Positions 27,267-37,613 are shown, counted from the first letter of the stretch. The stretch: DNA of 64,000 nt from Cellulosilyticum ruminicola JCM 14822 (GCF_001311925.1 NZ_BBCG01000008.1:1-64000), one strand, 5' to 3'. Made by a program: numbers and translations. Notes: generated by a model from the letters alone, not told the origin.

Positions 27267-27272
27267 GTTAAC

Positions 27273-27470
27273 ATGACAGGTAAAGTAAAATGGTTTAACG
27301 CAGAAAAAGGTTTTGGATTCATCGAAAGAGAAGGTGGAGATGACGTATTCGTACATTTCTCAGCTATTCAATCAGAAGGATACAAAACATTAGAAGAAGG
27401 TCAAGAAGTTGAATTTGATATCGTTGAAGGAAACAGAGGACCACAAGCTGCTAACGTTATTAAAAAATAG
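27273..27470 (+). CDS. csp: Cold-shock protein, CspA family
   Basis: The 65-residue single cold-shock domain has RNP1 at KGFGFI (residues 12-17) and RNP2 at VFVHF (25-29), preceded by the standard start [13 protein letters not shown]. It binds single-stranded RNA and acts as an RNA chaperone. It is monocistronic, with a terminator straight after the stop and a long structured leader in front. Confidence 0.97.
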   Translation: MTGKVKWFNAEKGFGFIEREGGDDVFVHFSAIQSEGYKTLEEGQEVEFDIVEGNRGPQAANVIKK

Positions 27471-27477
27471 GTAAATA

Positions 27478-27512
27478 TAAAAACTACTCATGATAAATGG
27501 GTAGTTTTTTGA
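27478..27512 (+). terminator. Terminator of the cold-shock gene
   Basis: AAAACTACTCAT and ATGGGTAGTTTT arms are followed by a T run. Confidence 0.9.
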
Positions 27513-27633
27513 GCAATTTTAAAAATAATTAAATTGATTTTGATGACATAATCAAAAAGTTGCTATCACAATACCTTCTCAACGAGAGCTTCGCCGTAAA
27601 CTTTTAATACTTTGTCAAGCTTTTTCAAGCAAA

Positions 27634-27670
27634 AAATAACCAAGTACTTATAATAAGTACTTGGTTATTT
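27634..27670. terminator. Perfect 17-base-pair hairpin between convergent genes
   Basis: AAATAACCAAGTACTTA (27634-27650) and its exact complement (27654-27670) are separated by three bases. It probably stops transcription coming from the hemolysin III gene, though T runs are short. Confidence 0.6.
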
Positions 27671-27755
27671 AAGGAAATCTCAGAAACAATGTCTTAACTT
27701 AATGACATTGTAAAGGAAGCTGACTTCTTTTTTGTATAAGAATATTATTACTAAA

Positions 27756-28403
27756 TTATAGCACATAATATAAAACAACTAAGTAGTGACAAAGACTACC
27801 TAACATAACAAATATATGAAAAAGTTCATGGAAACCAAATTTTTCTGAGATATTAGGTTTCTTTAAACCATAAATAATCCCGCCAATAGTATACATGAGG
27901 CCGCCTAGTATAAGTAGTACAAATCCAGCTAATGAAAGTGCATGATAAAGTGGATTAAGTGCAAAGAGTGCAAGCCATCCCATAGCAATATAAAAAGCTG
28001 TGGAGAGCCATCTGGGCATATCGATCCAAAGCATTTTAGTGGTAATGCCTATTAAGGCTAATGCCCATACAGTAATAATAATGAACCATTTCCAAACACC
28101 TGTTAAAGAAAGTAAGGCAAATGGTGTATATGAACCTGCAATTAAAATGAAAATCATAGAATGATCAAGCTTCTTAAGTCTTAAAATAACAGAATCTTTA
28201 GCTTGAACTAAATGGTAAATACCACTTGTTGTATATAATGAAATAAGACTGAATCCAAAAATAATGACACAAACAGTTGCAGTCGTTGTAAGTGAGTGCG
28301 CAACATGGCTAAAGTTAAGAATAAATAATGTGCCAATTAGTGAAAGTAGAGCACCAAAAAGATGTGTGAAAGCATTAATAGGTTCTCGGATATATTGCTT
28401 CAT
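27756..28403 (-). CDS. Hemolysin III / PAQR family membrane protein
   Basis: This 215-residue protein has seven membrane segments. It contains EPINAFTHLFGALLSLIG at the start, SGIYHLVQA, KKLDHSMIFILIAGSYTPF and the C-terminal FGFHELFHIFVMLGSLCHY. The conserved Ser-His-Asp-His-His set of the PAQR/YqfA family, a zinc-dependent amide hydrolase fold, is present. YqfA-like proteins affect membrane lipid homeostasis; haemolysis is not the normal role. It is a single gene with a ribosome-binding site AGGAGAT. Confidence 0.93.
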   Translation of the reverse strand: MKQYIREPINAFTHLFGALLSLIGTLFILNFSHVAHSLTTTATVCVIIFGFSLISLYTTSGIYHLVQAKDSVILRLKKLDHSMIFILIAGSYTPFALLSLTGVWKWFIIITVWALALIGITTKMLWIDMPRWLSTAFYIAMGWLALFALNPLYHALSLAGFVLLILGGLMYTIGGIIYGLKKPNISEKFGFHELFHIFVMLGSLCHYLVVLYYVL

Positions 28404-28572
28404 TAAATCATCTCCTATACTGTTATAAGTAGTTTTTAATACTATTTAATATTATATATAAAATATATCATAAATCAAGGGTAGAAATCAATATAGTAAA
28501 AGGAATAATTTAACTTGATTTTTAAAATGGTGATGTGTATTATAAAAACTATAAAGTGGGAGGAAGATATAG

Positions 28573-29184
28573 ATGGAAATACAATTAATAGACGAAATGA
28601 TTGAATCACTTAAGTTAAATGAGTTGATAGAATTAGAAAGTATTCCTAATATCGATTTATATATGGATCAGGTGATTACACTTTTTGAAGAAAAACTAGC
28701 TCATACAAAGCGTAATGAAAATGATAAATTACTGACTAAGACAATGATTAATAATTATGCCAAAGATAAATTATTGATGCCTGCTAAAAAGAAAAAGTAT
28801 ACTAAAGAACATATTATCCTTATGATTCTGTTATATGAAATGAAACAAATCTTAACAATAGCAGATATTAAAGAGATATTTGGAACTATTATAAAAGATG
28901 GAGAAGTAGATTCAAAAAAGTTAAATAAAATTTATAAAATATATTTAAAAATGAAGATAATAGGTCTAGATGCTTTTGAAAATCAAGTAAATACTATTCA
29001 CAGTGATTTAAAAGAAGAGATTAGAATACTTTCACAAGAAGAAGGCAAAATCGAAGATGAGATTACTCAAGATATGTTAATGGCAATCTTACTGACACAA
29101 AAAGCAAATTATTATAAACGTTTAGCTGAAAAGATAATAGATGAGAAAATTAGCATTATAAATAAAGGAAATAGTAAAAAATAA
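28573..29184 (+). CDS. DUF1836 family protein
   Basis: This 203-residue soluble protein shows the DUF1836 pattern: a predicted helix-turn-helix around LTKTMINNYAKDKLLMPAKKKKYTKEHIILMILLYEMKQ (seen in pieces), then a helical C-terminus. The MerR-like N-terminal part suggests DNA binding. The family is restricted to Firmicutes and its function is not known. A terminator follows directly. Confidence 0.85.
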   Translation: MEIQLIDEMIESLKLNELIELESIPNIDLYMDQVITLFEEKLAHTKRNENDKLLTKTMINNYAKDKLLMPAKKKKYTKEHIILMILLYEMKQILTIADIKEIFGTIIKDGEVDSKKLNKIYKIYLKMKIIGLDAFENQVNTIHSDLKEEIRILSQEEGKIEDEITQDMLMAILLTQKANYYKRLAEKIIDEKISIINKGNSKK

Positions 29185-29185
29185 T

Positions 29186-29219
29186 GAAAAAGGATATTCA
29201 AGTGAATATCCTTTTTTGG
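29186..29219 (+). terminator. Terminator
   Basis: AAAAAGGATATTCA and TGAATATCCTTTTTT arms form a strong hairpin. Confidence 0.92.
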
Positions 29220-29368
29220 ATTTATATAGTAAAAAATAATAATTTTTAATAAAAATTTTATTCTGAAAATTAATTGAATAACTTTTAATTAAATGTTAGA
29301 ATACTAATGAGACGTCAACATAATAATGTTTGGTGCATATATATTTATATACTAAGGGGGAATAGATA

Positions 29369-30538
29369 ATGGCAAGATTTACACTTCCTAGAGATCTTTA
29401 CTTTGGACCTGATGCAATATCAGAACTTTCAAATCTTAAAGGTCATAAGAAGGCAATAGTAGTAACAGGTGGTAGTTCAATGAAAAGAGGAGGATTTCTT
29501 CAAAGAGTAGAAGATGTTCTTAAAGAAACTGGACTCGAAGTACTTTTATTTGAAGGTGTAGAGCCAGACCCTTCTGTAGAAACAGTTTTCCGCGGAGCAA
29601 AAGCTATGCAAGAATTCGAACCAGATGTAATCGTTGCAATTGGTGGAGGTTCTCCAATCGATGCTGCAAAAGCTATGTGGATTTTCTATGAACATCCAGA
29701 AATGACTTTCGAACAAGCAACAGTACCATTTGGACTTCCTAAACTTAGAGATAAAGCTATCTTCGTAGCAATTCCATCTACAAGTGGTACAGCTACAGAA
29801 GTAACATCATTCTCAGTTATTACTAACTATAGTAATCATGTTAAATATCCATTAGCTGACTTTGAAATTACACCAGATATTGCTATTTTGGACACTAACA
29901 TTCCACGTACTATGCCTAAAAAATTAACAGCACATACAGGTATGGATGCTTTAACACATGCTATTGAAGCATATGTAGCTACAGCTCGTTCACCATTCTC
30001 AGATGGTTTAGCACTTAAAGCAATTACAGATATCTATGATTGCATCGTAGCTTCTTACAATGATGATGAAGAAGCTAGAGGTAAAATGCACTATGCTCAA
30101 TGTATCGCAGGTATGGCATTCTCTAATGCATTATTAGGTATTGTACATAGTCTTGCACATAAAATTGGTGCACAATATGAAATTCCACATGGTTGCTGTA
30201 ACGCAATTATGTTACCATATGTCATAGAGTATAATGCTAAAGAATGTCCAGAACGTTTTGCAGATATTGCAAGAATTATGGGGCTTCAAGGTAGAACAGA
30301 TGCTCAACTTATCAATTCATTAGTTGATGCAATCAAAGCATTAAATACAAAATTAAATATTCCTAACAGTTATAAAGAATATGGTGTAACAGAAGAAAAA
30401 TTCAAAGAAACAGCAGACTTCATTTCAGAGCAAGCAGTACTCGATCCATGTACAGGTTCTAACCCACGTACAATCGATGTAGCTACTATGAAAAAAGTAC
30501 TTACATGCTGCTACTATGGAGAAGACGTTACATTTTAA
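29369..30538 (+). CDS. Iron-containing alcohol dehydrogenase
   Basis: The 389-residue enzyme belongs to the type III family. The NAD(P)-binding GGGSPIDAAKAMW and the phosphate-binding PSTSGTATEVTSF are present. The metal ligands are Asp and three His in HTGMDALTHAIEAY, GIVHSLAHKIG and PHGCCNA. It reduces an aldehyde to an alcohol with NAD(P)H in fermentation. The substrate (acetaldehyde, butyraldehyde or lactaldehyde) cannot be fixed from sequence. Codon use is strongly biased, as in highly expressed genes. AAGGGGG lies 9 bases upstream. Confidence 0.95.
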   Translation: MARFTLPRDLYFGPDAISELSNLKGHKKAIVVTGGSSMKRGGFLQRVEDVLKETGLEVLLFEGVEPDPSVETVFRGAKAMQEFEPDVIVAIGGGSPIDAAKAMWIFYEHPEMTFEQATVPFGLPKLRDKAIFVAIPSTSGTATEVTSFSVITNYSNHVKYPLADFEITPDIAILDTNIPRTMPKKLTAHTGMDALTHAIEAYVATARSPFSDGLALKAITDIYDCIVASYNDDEEARGKMHYAQCIAGMAFSNALLGIVHSLAHKIGAQYEIPHGCCNAIMLPYVIEYNAKECPERFADIARIMGLQGRTDAQLINSLVDAIKALNTKLNIPNSYKEYGVTEEKFKETADFISEQAVLDPCTGSNPRTIDVATMKKVLTCCYYGEDVTF

Positions 30539-30542
30539 TAAA

Positions 30543-30632
30543 AGGAAAAAACAGGTTGCATTTTATGTAGCCTGTTTTTTATAGATGTATGCGAAAAAAG
30601 GACGTAGGGATTCGCCCCTACGTCCTTTTTTC
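30543..30632. terminator. Two back-to-back terminators
   Basis: The first hairpin (AAACAGGTTGCA/TGTAGCCTGTTTTTT, about 30547-30580) ends the alcohol dehydrogenase gene. The second, a perfect stem AAAAAAGGACGTAGGG with its complement (about 30594-30632), works in both directions and also closes pckA coming from the right. Confidence 0.93.
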
Positions 30633-30668
30633 GACGATTTGGTTACTTTGTTTATATACGATTTATTA

Positions 30669-32331
30669 TTAAGCGCGTTTTGATTCTTCTACTACTTTTT
30701 GTAATGCTTCTAATGCATCAGCTGGAAGTTTATCGAAACCACCTTTAGCTGTTTCACGAGAAGCTACGAAGTCAACACGTTCTTGCATACGTTTTTGTAA
30801 TTGATCAACGTAATTGCTATCCGCGAAGTCTGGAACGAATCCTTCGATTTCCATGATTTCAATATCGCTGAATGGTCCCCATTGTTTGAATTCTGTTTTA
30901 CCTTCAACAACAGCTTCAAGAACACCAAGAGTAATTTCTTTTGTTACTTTTTTGCCCATGAATTCACCTGTGTTGATGATGTAGCAATCTACATTTTTGT
31001 CTGCTACTAATTTTTTGAATGCAATGTAGTCGTTTGCAAGTGGGTATGTTCTGAATGGGTTAGCGTATGGTTCTACTACTAAAGCATTAGGGTCTACACC
31101 AGGAGCAAGTCTTTCTGCACTTGAACGTTTTGTAGCAAGTGTTGCACCCATAACTGAAGCAAGTTCAGCACCACTAAGTCTTACGATTGGTGGAAGTGTA
31201 GGGTCTTTCATAATCCAGAAGATTGCATTGATTGGTTCGTCAAATTTGTTAACACGGTTTGGTGACCAAAGGATAGATTTTACTGCACGACCGTTACCGT
31301 TACGAATATCTTCTGTAACTGGAACAATTTTACCATCTTCATCAATTGTAGCTGCACAGTTTTGAAGAGATACAAGGTATTTGTTATCTTCACATGTAAG
31401 TGGGTAATCAGCTGTTTTATCGAAGTATGCTGGTTCAAGAGCGATTGAAGAACCGTCTTCTCCAGAAATAACGAAAGCATCATCGTGAAGAACTGTGATA
31501 TCATATTTTCCATCGTGACGAGCATGTGTAAGTGTTGATTTACCAGAACCTGAAAGTCCAAATACACCAGCTACGAAGCTTTTTCCACCTGGTAAGTTGT
31601 AACGTTTTTGTCCACCGTGGCAAGAAGCATATCCGTGACGGTTAGCCATAGCCCAAGCAAGAGTAAGAGTACCTTTTTTGTGTTCTCCGAAGTATCTAAG
31701 ACCAAGGATACAAGCACAGTTGTGAGCTGTATCAAATACACAAAGTCCAAGTGGATGATCTGGATGTGACCAGTCTGGATCAGAGTAGATGTAAAGGTCT
31801 CCTTCACCATCGTATACTTTAGAGTCATTGTACATTTTAGCTACTTCTTCATTGATAACTTGGAAGTTAAGTAACCAAGAATACATATTGTTAGCATATG
31901 TAGCAGGTGTACAAAGGTGAGCTTTTACTGTGAAATCTTTATCAAGACCTACGATAGCTTGTGCATGGCACATTTTTTTAGTTCTACCTTGGAATACAGC
32001 TTCACTAATTTTAAGTCTATATTCGTTTACATCTACACCAGTTTCGCCAATGATTCTACGAGCAGCTGCTGTACGGCCAGTTACAGCTCCATCATTGAAA
32101 AGAAGAACTTTAGAATCTTCATCAAGACCTAATAATTCAGGTTTATATACTGGCATGTCTGTGATAATAGTACCAGGAGCTTCTGTTGCTAATTTATAAG
32201 CTTCTTTCAAAGAGTTTACAGGAACTACGTTGTTACCATAGAATGCTGTTTCGATTGTTGCACGAATTGAGTTAAAAAATTGGGTTATTTGCCCCGATTT
32301 CAGTTCTAGGGAATCTTGCTTTTGTTGCCAT
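30669..32331 (-). pseudogene. pckA: ATP-type phosphoenolpyruvate carboxykinase, frameshifted near the N-terminus
   Basis: From the ATG at 32331 (AGGAGG upstream) the reading begins MATKARFPRTEIG, NNPIF and meets a stop after the T run matching 32274-32279 on the + strand. Removing one T restores NSIRATIETAFYGNNVVPVNS and the remaining 513 residues. These hold the ATP-PEPCK motifs GLSGSGKSTL (Walker A-like), the metal-binding HDDAFVI and the adenine-binding RPRG-like region. The whole would be about 553 residues. The enzyme interconverts oxaloacetate and PEP with ADP/ATP. Such a core enzyme is unlikely to be lost, so a sequencing error in the homopolymer is a serious possibility. Confidence 0.92.
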
Positions 32332-32430
32332 GAGTAAATCCTCCTTAAAAATAATTAGATTTAAGATAAATTATTATAAAATAAACAACTTAGTTAATAC
32401 GACAAGAAGTGTTAAATTTCTTTCAAACTA

Positions 32431-32459
32431 ATTATCGGATATAACAGATTAAAAGTCAA
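32431..32459 (-). promoter_or_regulatory. pckA promoter
   Basis: On the minus strand TTGACT (32459-32454), 17 bases, then GATAAT (32436-32431) give a strong promoter about 100 bases upstream of the pckA start. The remaining part of the 305-base gap is AT-rich and must also carry the promoter of the desulfurase-like gene on the other strand. Confidence 0.7.
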
Positions 32460-32636
32460 TAAAAAAAGATATAAAAAATAATAATAATGTACAATATTAA
32501 AATAAAAAATAAATTATTAAAAAAATAGTAAAAAGTAACTACTAAAATATTTTTTGAAGTTAAAAGTAAGGACAAAATGCTCAAAAACATAAAAAATAAA
32601 AACGTGAATATATATCTTTTAGGAGGAGGATATATA

Positions 32637-33926
32637 ATGGCACAAAAAATAATTTATCGTGAATTATTTAATGGCATAGAAGTACCCATAGAACTTGCAG
32701 ATGGGAGGCAAGTTATTCCTATAAATTTTGACAACGGTGCTACTACGCCGCCTTTAAAGGAAGTGGACAAATTTATAGCTGAAAATATACTTATGTATGG
32801 TTCAGTAGGAAGAGGTGGGCATAAATCAGAATATTGCACTAAGGCTTATGAACTTTCAAAAGAAGAAATACTAAGCTTTTTTGGTGTCTCACAATTAGAT
32901 AAGTATGAAGTGATTTATGTGAAAAATACTACGGAGGGGATTAATTTATTAGCAGGTACGTTATGCGATCGAAATAATTATAAAATTTTAACGTCTAGAA
33001 TGGAGCATCATGCAAATGATTTACCATGGCGAAACGTTGGGGATGTATTTTATATAGATGTCAATAAACAAGGGAAAATTAACTTAGAACAATTAGAATA
33101 TATGCTTGAAAGAGCTATTGGAACAATTAAATATGTATCAATAACAGCAGCGAGTAATGTGACAGGATATATTACAGATATTCATCAAATTGCTAAGATT
33201 GCACATAAGTATGGAGCTAAACTCATTGTGGATGGAGCCCAAGTTGTGGCCCATAGAGTAGTTTGTTTAAAGGGACAGACAGAAGAAGAAGATATAGATG
33301 GCTTAGTATTTTCAGGACATAAAATGTATGCACCTTTTGGCAGTGGGGTAGTGATTATAAAAAAAGAACTTTTACAAGGTAAAAAGCCATTTCTACAAGG
33401 GGGAGGATCAGTGAAAGCTGTATTTGACTATGATGTGTATTATAAAGATTCATGGGAAGCAGAAGAAGCTGGTTCACCAAATTTTTTAGGGTGCATGGCT
33501 ATTGTGGCAGCTATGACAGTATTGAAATCTATAGGCTTAGATAAGGTTGCAGATCATGAAGATGCTCTGAGAAGGCGTCTTATAAAAGGCCTAAGGGATA
33601 TAAAACAAATTAAGTTATATGGTGATCCTAAAGAGGAAAATAGAGTAGGGGTAGTAACTTTTAATGCAGAAGGTATTTATAATAAAGAAGTAGGACGGTT
33701 ACTGCAAGAAATAAGGGGTATCGCAGTAAGAACAGGATGTTTCTGTGCCCAGCCTTATGTCATGCGTTTAATGGGGATTTCCGAAGAGGAAAGATATTAT
33801 TATTTAAAACATTCAGAATTACAGCATCCAGGTATGATTAGGGCTAGTTTTGGTTTGTATAATACGGAAGAAGAAGTAGATGAATTCTTAGATACATTAG
33901 AATTTATAATAAGCCATTATAATTAA
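32637..33926 (+). CDS. Aminotransferase class V, cysteine desulfurase-like
   Basis: This PLP enzyme has about 429 residues. The start MAQKIIYRELFNGIE at 32637 follows TTAGGAGGAGG. Features of the family are INFDNGATTPPLKEV, the PLP-ring aspartate in KLIVDGAQVVAH and the Schiff-base lysine in FSGHKMYAPFGSG. The conserved cysteine loop appears as RTGCFCAQPYVMRL. This arrangement is that of SufS/IscS-type enzymes, which release sulfur from cysteine, but no iron-sulfur scaffold gene is adjacent. Isopenicillin-epimerase-like members share the fold, so the substrate is not certain. Confidence 0.85.
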   Translation: MAQKIIYRELFNGIEVPIELADGRQVIPINFDNGATTPPLKEVDKFIAENILMYGSVGRGGHKSEYCTKAYELSKEEILSFFGVSQLDKYEVIYVKNTTEGINLLAGTLCDRNNYKILTSRMEHHANDLPWRNVGDVFYIDVNKQGKINLEQLEYMLERAIGTIKYVSITAASNVTGYITDIHQIAKIAHKYGAKLIVDGAQVVAHRVVCLKGQTEEEDIDGLVFSGHKMYAPFGSGVVIIKKELLQGKKPFLQGGGSVKAVFDYDVYYKDSWEAEEAGSPNFLGCMAIVAAMTVLKSIGLDKVADHEDALRRRLIKGLRDIKQIKLYGDPKEENRVGVVTFNAEGIYNKEVGRLLQEIRGIAVRTGCFCAQPYVMRLMGISEEERYYYLKHSELQHPGMIRASFGLYNTEEEVDEFLDTLEFIISHYN

Positions 33927-33941
33927 CAGAAATAAAAATAG

Positions 33942-33985
33942 AGCTATCATAAAGTATGAGTTAATAACTTAATGATAGCCTTTTT
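33942..33985 (+). terminator. Terminator
   Basis: GCTATCAT and ATGATAGC arms are followed by a run of ten T. Confidence 0.88.
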
Positions 33986-33995
33986 TTTTTATGCA

Positions 33996-35541
33996 TTAGG
34001 CACGAAGCCAAGTGTTAATGCGATGAAATTTATATTCCATTATAATAGATAAGATAAAGAAGCAAATAAAAATACTTAGGCCAACACCTAATATGAGTCT
34101 AAAGCTGGTTGCAATATTATAATGAAAGAGTAAATTTAATATAAGTTTAGAGAAGGTAGTCCCAGATAGTGAAGCAACAAGTGGATTTAGGACCCAGTTG
34201 GTAAACTGCAATTTAAGTTTGGTAGTATCTCGTAATTTATTGAAGTTAAGGATGATGTGGTGATATTGCTGATAATCATAATACCTAAAAAAGCAAAAAT
34301 TCCTTTAATAGGTATGAAAAAGTAGATTGTTGTAATACGAAATAAAGTATCAAAAATACTGTATTTTAGGCAACTTACTTGTTTGCCTAAACCTTTTAAA
34401 ATTGCATCAGTAACAACTTCTACATACATAAATGGTACAATAATTGCAAGGCAGCGAAGCATACTGCCTATTTGATTATTATGATATAAAACAATGCCTA
34501 TTTCATCTGCATAGTTAATAAATAAACTTGCAGCAAAAATACTAAGTATCAGTGTGAATTGAAGTACTTTGTTAATAATAGAATGGACACGTTCTTTTTG
34601 GTTTAGTATATTAGCCCGTGCAATTTCTGGAATGAGTGTCGTACAGAAAGCTGTAAGAAATGCGGAAGGGAAGAAAAGAATGGGAATAACCATACCTTTT
34701 AACATACCATATAGACTTAAAGAAGTAGTTGATGAAGCACCGTATTTTTTGAGTCCGGCAGGAATAAGAATATTCTCTGTAGAGACAAATATACAAGAAA
34801 CATAAGAAATTGCTGCAATAGGCAGGGCAATCTTAATAAGATTTATAAAAAGGCTCTTAGATGAAGCAAGTTGTTCGGTTGTATAGGGTGTATGTTTGCG
34901 GCTTAATATGTATAATGAAAGTAAATAGCTCCATGAAACGACTTCACCAATAGTAAGGCATAAACCAATTAGTCCATAAGTGTAAGTTTGGTTGGAAGTT
35001 TCTTTTATGGTAAGCATAAGTAAGGTAAGACTTACTTTAATGATTTGTTCAAGCATTTCGCTACTAGCTGGAAGACTTGCTTTTTTGTGGCATAAAAGTA
35101 TCCCTTAAAGCAAGAAGAACAAGCAATAAAGGGGATACTAATAGATAAAATGCGGAGGCTTAAAATGGCCCGAGTATCTTGAACAAAGTTTTTGGCGATA
35201 AATGGTGCAAAAAAGAAGAAGCTTACACCAACTAGTAAACTTAGAAAAGCACTAAAGGTTAAAGCAATCTTCATAATATGAGCGGCGTTACGTAGGTGCT
35301 TTTGGCCCAGTTCTTCAGCAACTAATTTAGAAACAGAGGAACTTAGACCAGATGAAGCAAACACAATGGCAATCATGTATACGGTGATAATGAGATGATA
35401 AAGCCCCATACCCTCTGTACCTAATAGATGGGATAAAAAGATGATGGAAATCATATTTAGAGTACGTGTAAAAAAGGATGTAAGGGTTAAAATGATAGTA
35501 CTTGTAATAAGACCTTGTTCTTTCAAAATCATCTCCTCCAA
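33996..35541 (-). pseudogene. SpoVB-like polysaccharide/lipid flippase, two frameshifts
   Basis: Three consecutive frames form one MATE-fold/oligosaccharide flippase of about 510 residues. The first (35541 to 35032) begins with TRTLNMISIIFLSHLLGTEGMGLYHL, the hallmark start of SpoVB. The second (35056 to 34187) carries the central helices (YGMLKGMVIPILFFPSAFLTAF). The third (34211 to 33996) gives the last two helices. Frameshifts lie near 35057 and near 34205. SpoVB proteins move lipid II-type precursors during spore cortex synthesis. Two breaks make true loss more likely than for the single-shift genes, but sequencing error is still possible. Confidence 0.85.
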
Positions 35542-35663
35542 TAAAAGTTATTTAGATGAAGTCAGTCTAAAAAATTAATTCTAAATAAAGTATATGTGTA
35601 CAAATCCTTTTTAGGACTAGTTAATTAAAAATAAAAATAAAAAATATAAAAGAGGACAATTAT

Positions 35664-36230
35664 ATGAGATCAAAAAGAGAAAAATTACCTAATAGGTTAG
35701 ATTTAGGACCAGTAGCAGAAAGACAAAAGAAATATGCCAAGAGCATAGGGCTTGTATTACCAGAAGGCATTACAAGGGGAGATGCGGAAGCAATTATAAA
35801 TTGTGAGTTAGATGATGACGAAAGAGCGGTAAGAGGACTTATTGCTTATGCAAGAAATAAAGGCATTAAGTGTTCAGATTATGTAGGCAATAAATATTTA
35901 CATAATTTAATCTTTGATCATTTAGAAGAAAAGGATAAAGTAGCATTCTTCTGCTACTGCGTTTATAAATTCCATGTAAAGATGGCAGAGGAAGAAGGTA
36001 ATTTAGAAGAAGATATATATAGCGATTTATTCATTAAATTTGGAGAGGAAAAAGCAAAGGATTACTATTTCACAGCCTCTATGGATGAGTATTATGGAGA
36101 ACAAATTGTATACTTTGGAAAGTGTGAAAGAGTTATTAATGGTAAGAAAACAACTGTTTATGGTGGAAGTAATTTAACAAGAGCTTACAAAGAAGCAGAT
36201 GCTTATTTAAAAGCAAATGAATTAATCTAA
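35664..36230 (+). CDS. Hypothetical protein
   Basis: This 188-residue acidic soluble protein contains RLDLGPVAERQKKYAKSIG at the start and VAFFCYCVYKFHVKM in the middle, and ends YGGSNLTRAYKEADAYLKA. The first third (TRGDAEAIINCELDDDERA) resembles the small helical domain used in some DNA- or tRNA-binding proteins, but I cannot name a family. There is no signal peptide. It precedes a repeat-rich gap and cfa on the same strand. Confidence 0.6.
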   Translation: MRSKREKLPNRLDLGPVAERQKKYAKSIGLVLPEGITRGDAEAIINCELDDDERAVRGLIAYARNKGIKCSDYVGNKYLHNLIFDHLEEKDKVAFFCYCVYKFHVKMAEEEGNLEEDIYSDLFIKFGEEKAKDYYFTASMDEYYGEQIVYFGKCERVINGKKTTVYGGSNLTRAYKEADAYLKANELI

Positions 36231-36239
36231 GAAAATATG

Positions 36240-36365
36240 AGTTAAAGTAAAACGTTAAGGAATATTAAAGTGATACTTGAAGAATACGTTAAGTAAAGTG
36301 TTCAAGTATGACTTTAACTATATATGAAGTACTACTTGAAGAGAGTTTAAAGAAAAACTTCAAGT
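36240..36365. repeat. Two related hairpins upstream of cfa
   Basis: The outer arms AGTTAAAGT (36240-36248) and ACTTTAACT (36311-36319) enclose ATACTTGAA (36273-36281) and TTCAAGTAT (36301-36309). A second hairpin follows: ACTTGAAG (36334-36341) with CTTCAAGT (36358-36365). Both use the same ACTTGAA/TTCAAGT arms, so the unit seems duplicated. It could be a regulator site or a leader RNA of cfa. Confidence 0.6.
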
Positions 36366-36431
36366 AATTGGTAAATGTTTGCGTATTCTTTAGGAAAATA
36401 AGGAGATACTTCTATAAAAGGAGTGAGATAG

Positions 36432-37613
36432 ATGAGTATACAAGCAATACTGATGAAGAAGTTTTTAAACAGATTTGATGGGACAGCCTTTGATGTAATG
36501 TTTGAATCCGGAGAAGAGTTTCATATAGGTGAATTACCTTCTAAGTTTAAGGTGGTTTTCCATAAGCCAGTACCATACAGGGATTTGATGAAAAGCACAT
36601 CGTTAGCATTAGGTGAAGCTTATATGAATGGGGAGATGGAGATAGAAGGCGATTTAGTAATGGCATTAGATGAAATCTTTAAATTTCAAAGTCAATTCAT
36701 CACGGACAAACATGCTATGAAGAAGATTTTATATACATCAGGAACTAAGAGTAATCAAAAGAAAGAAGTATCTTCTCATTATGATATAGGTAATGATTTT
36801 TATAAGTTATGGTTAGATCCTACTTTGAGTTATTCTTGCGCTTATTTCAAAAAAGATGATAATTCTTTAGAAGAAGCTCAAATTAATAAGGTAGGTTATA
36901 TTTTGAAGAAATTAAGTTTACAACAAGGAATGAGTCTTTTGGATATAGGTTGTGGATGGGGATTTTTATTAATTGAAGCAGCAAAGAAGTATAGGATTCA
37001 TGGTTTAGGTATTACATTGAGTGAGCAGCAATATAAAGAATTCAAAAAACGTATTGCAGAGGAAAAGCTAGAAGACTATTTAGATGTACAGCTCATAGAT
37101 TATAGAGATTTAAAACATATGGAACGTAAATTTGACCGCATTGTGAGTGTAGGGATGTTGGAACATGTAGGCAGGGAAAATTATGAACAATTTTTCAAAA
37201 GTGTAGATGCAGTTATGAAGGAAAAAGGGGTATTTTTATTACATTATATTAGTGGATTGAGGGAACATCCAGGAGATGCGTGGATTAAGAAATATATTTT
37301 CCCAGGAGGTGTTATACCTAGCCTGAGGGAAATCATAGATTTGTCAGCAGACTATGGATATCATGTAAGAGATATTGAAAGTTTAAGACAGCATTATGTT
37401 AGAACATTGCTTAATTGGCATGACAATTTTGAGCAGAATATTGATCAAGTTAAGAAAATGTTTGATGAAAGATTTATACGTATGTGGCGTATGTATTTAT
37501 GTGCTTGTGCAGCTAGTTTTAACAATGGTGTAGTAGACTTGCATCAGATTTTATTTACAAAAGGAGTTAATAATAATCTGCCACTTACAAGAGAACATCT
37601 TTATAAAGAATAA
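36432..37613 (+). CDS. cfa: Cyclopropane-fatty-acyl-phospholipid synthase
   Basis: The 393-residue enzyme adds a methylene from S-adenosylmethionine across double bonds of membrane lipid chains. The N-terminal lipid-binding part (about 1-105) is followed by SSHYDIGNDFYKLWLDPTLSYSCAYF (in parts), the SAM-binding LLDIGCGWGFLLIEAA and the catalytic-region SVGMLEHVGRENY. Length and order fit E. coli Cfa. AAAGGAGTGAG lies before the ATG and a terminator follows. Confidence 0.94.
   Translation: MSIQAILMKKFLNRFDGTAFDVMFESGEEFHIGELPSKFKVVFHKPVPYRDLMKSTSLALGEAYMNGEMEIEGDLVMALDEIFKFQSQFITDKHAMKKILYTSGTKSNQKKEVSSHYDIGNDFYKLWLDPTLSYSCAYFKKDDNSLEEAQINKVGYILKKLSLQQGMSLLDIGCGWGFLLIEAAKKYRIHGLGITLSEQQYKEFKKRIAEEKLEDYLDVQLIDYRDLKHMERKFDRIVSVGMLEHVGRENYEQFFKSVDAVMKEKGVFLLHYISGLREHPGDAWIKKYIFPGGVIPSLREIIDLSADYGYHVRDIESLRQHYVRTLLNWHDNFEQNIDQVKKMFDERFIRMWRMYLCACAASFNNGVVDLHQILFTKGVNNNLPLTREHLYKE

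Noticed and set aside
27540-27633. Possible structured RNA between the cold-shock and hemolysin III genes
   Set aside because: Apart from the palindrome at 27634-27670 no consistent set of paired arms was found.
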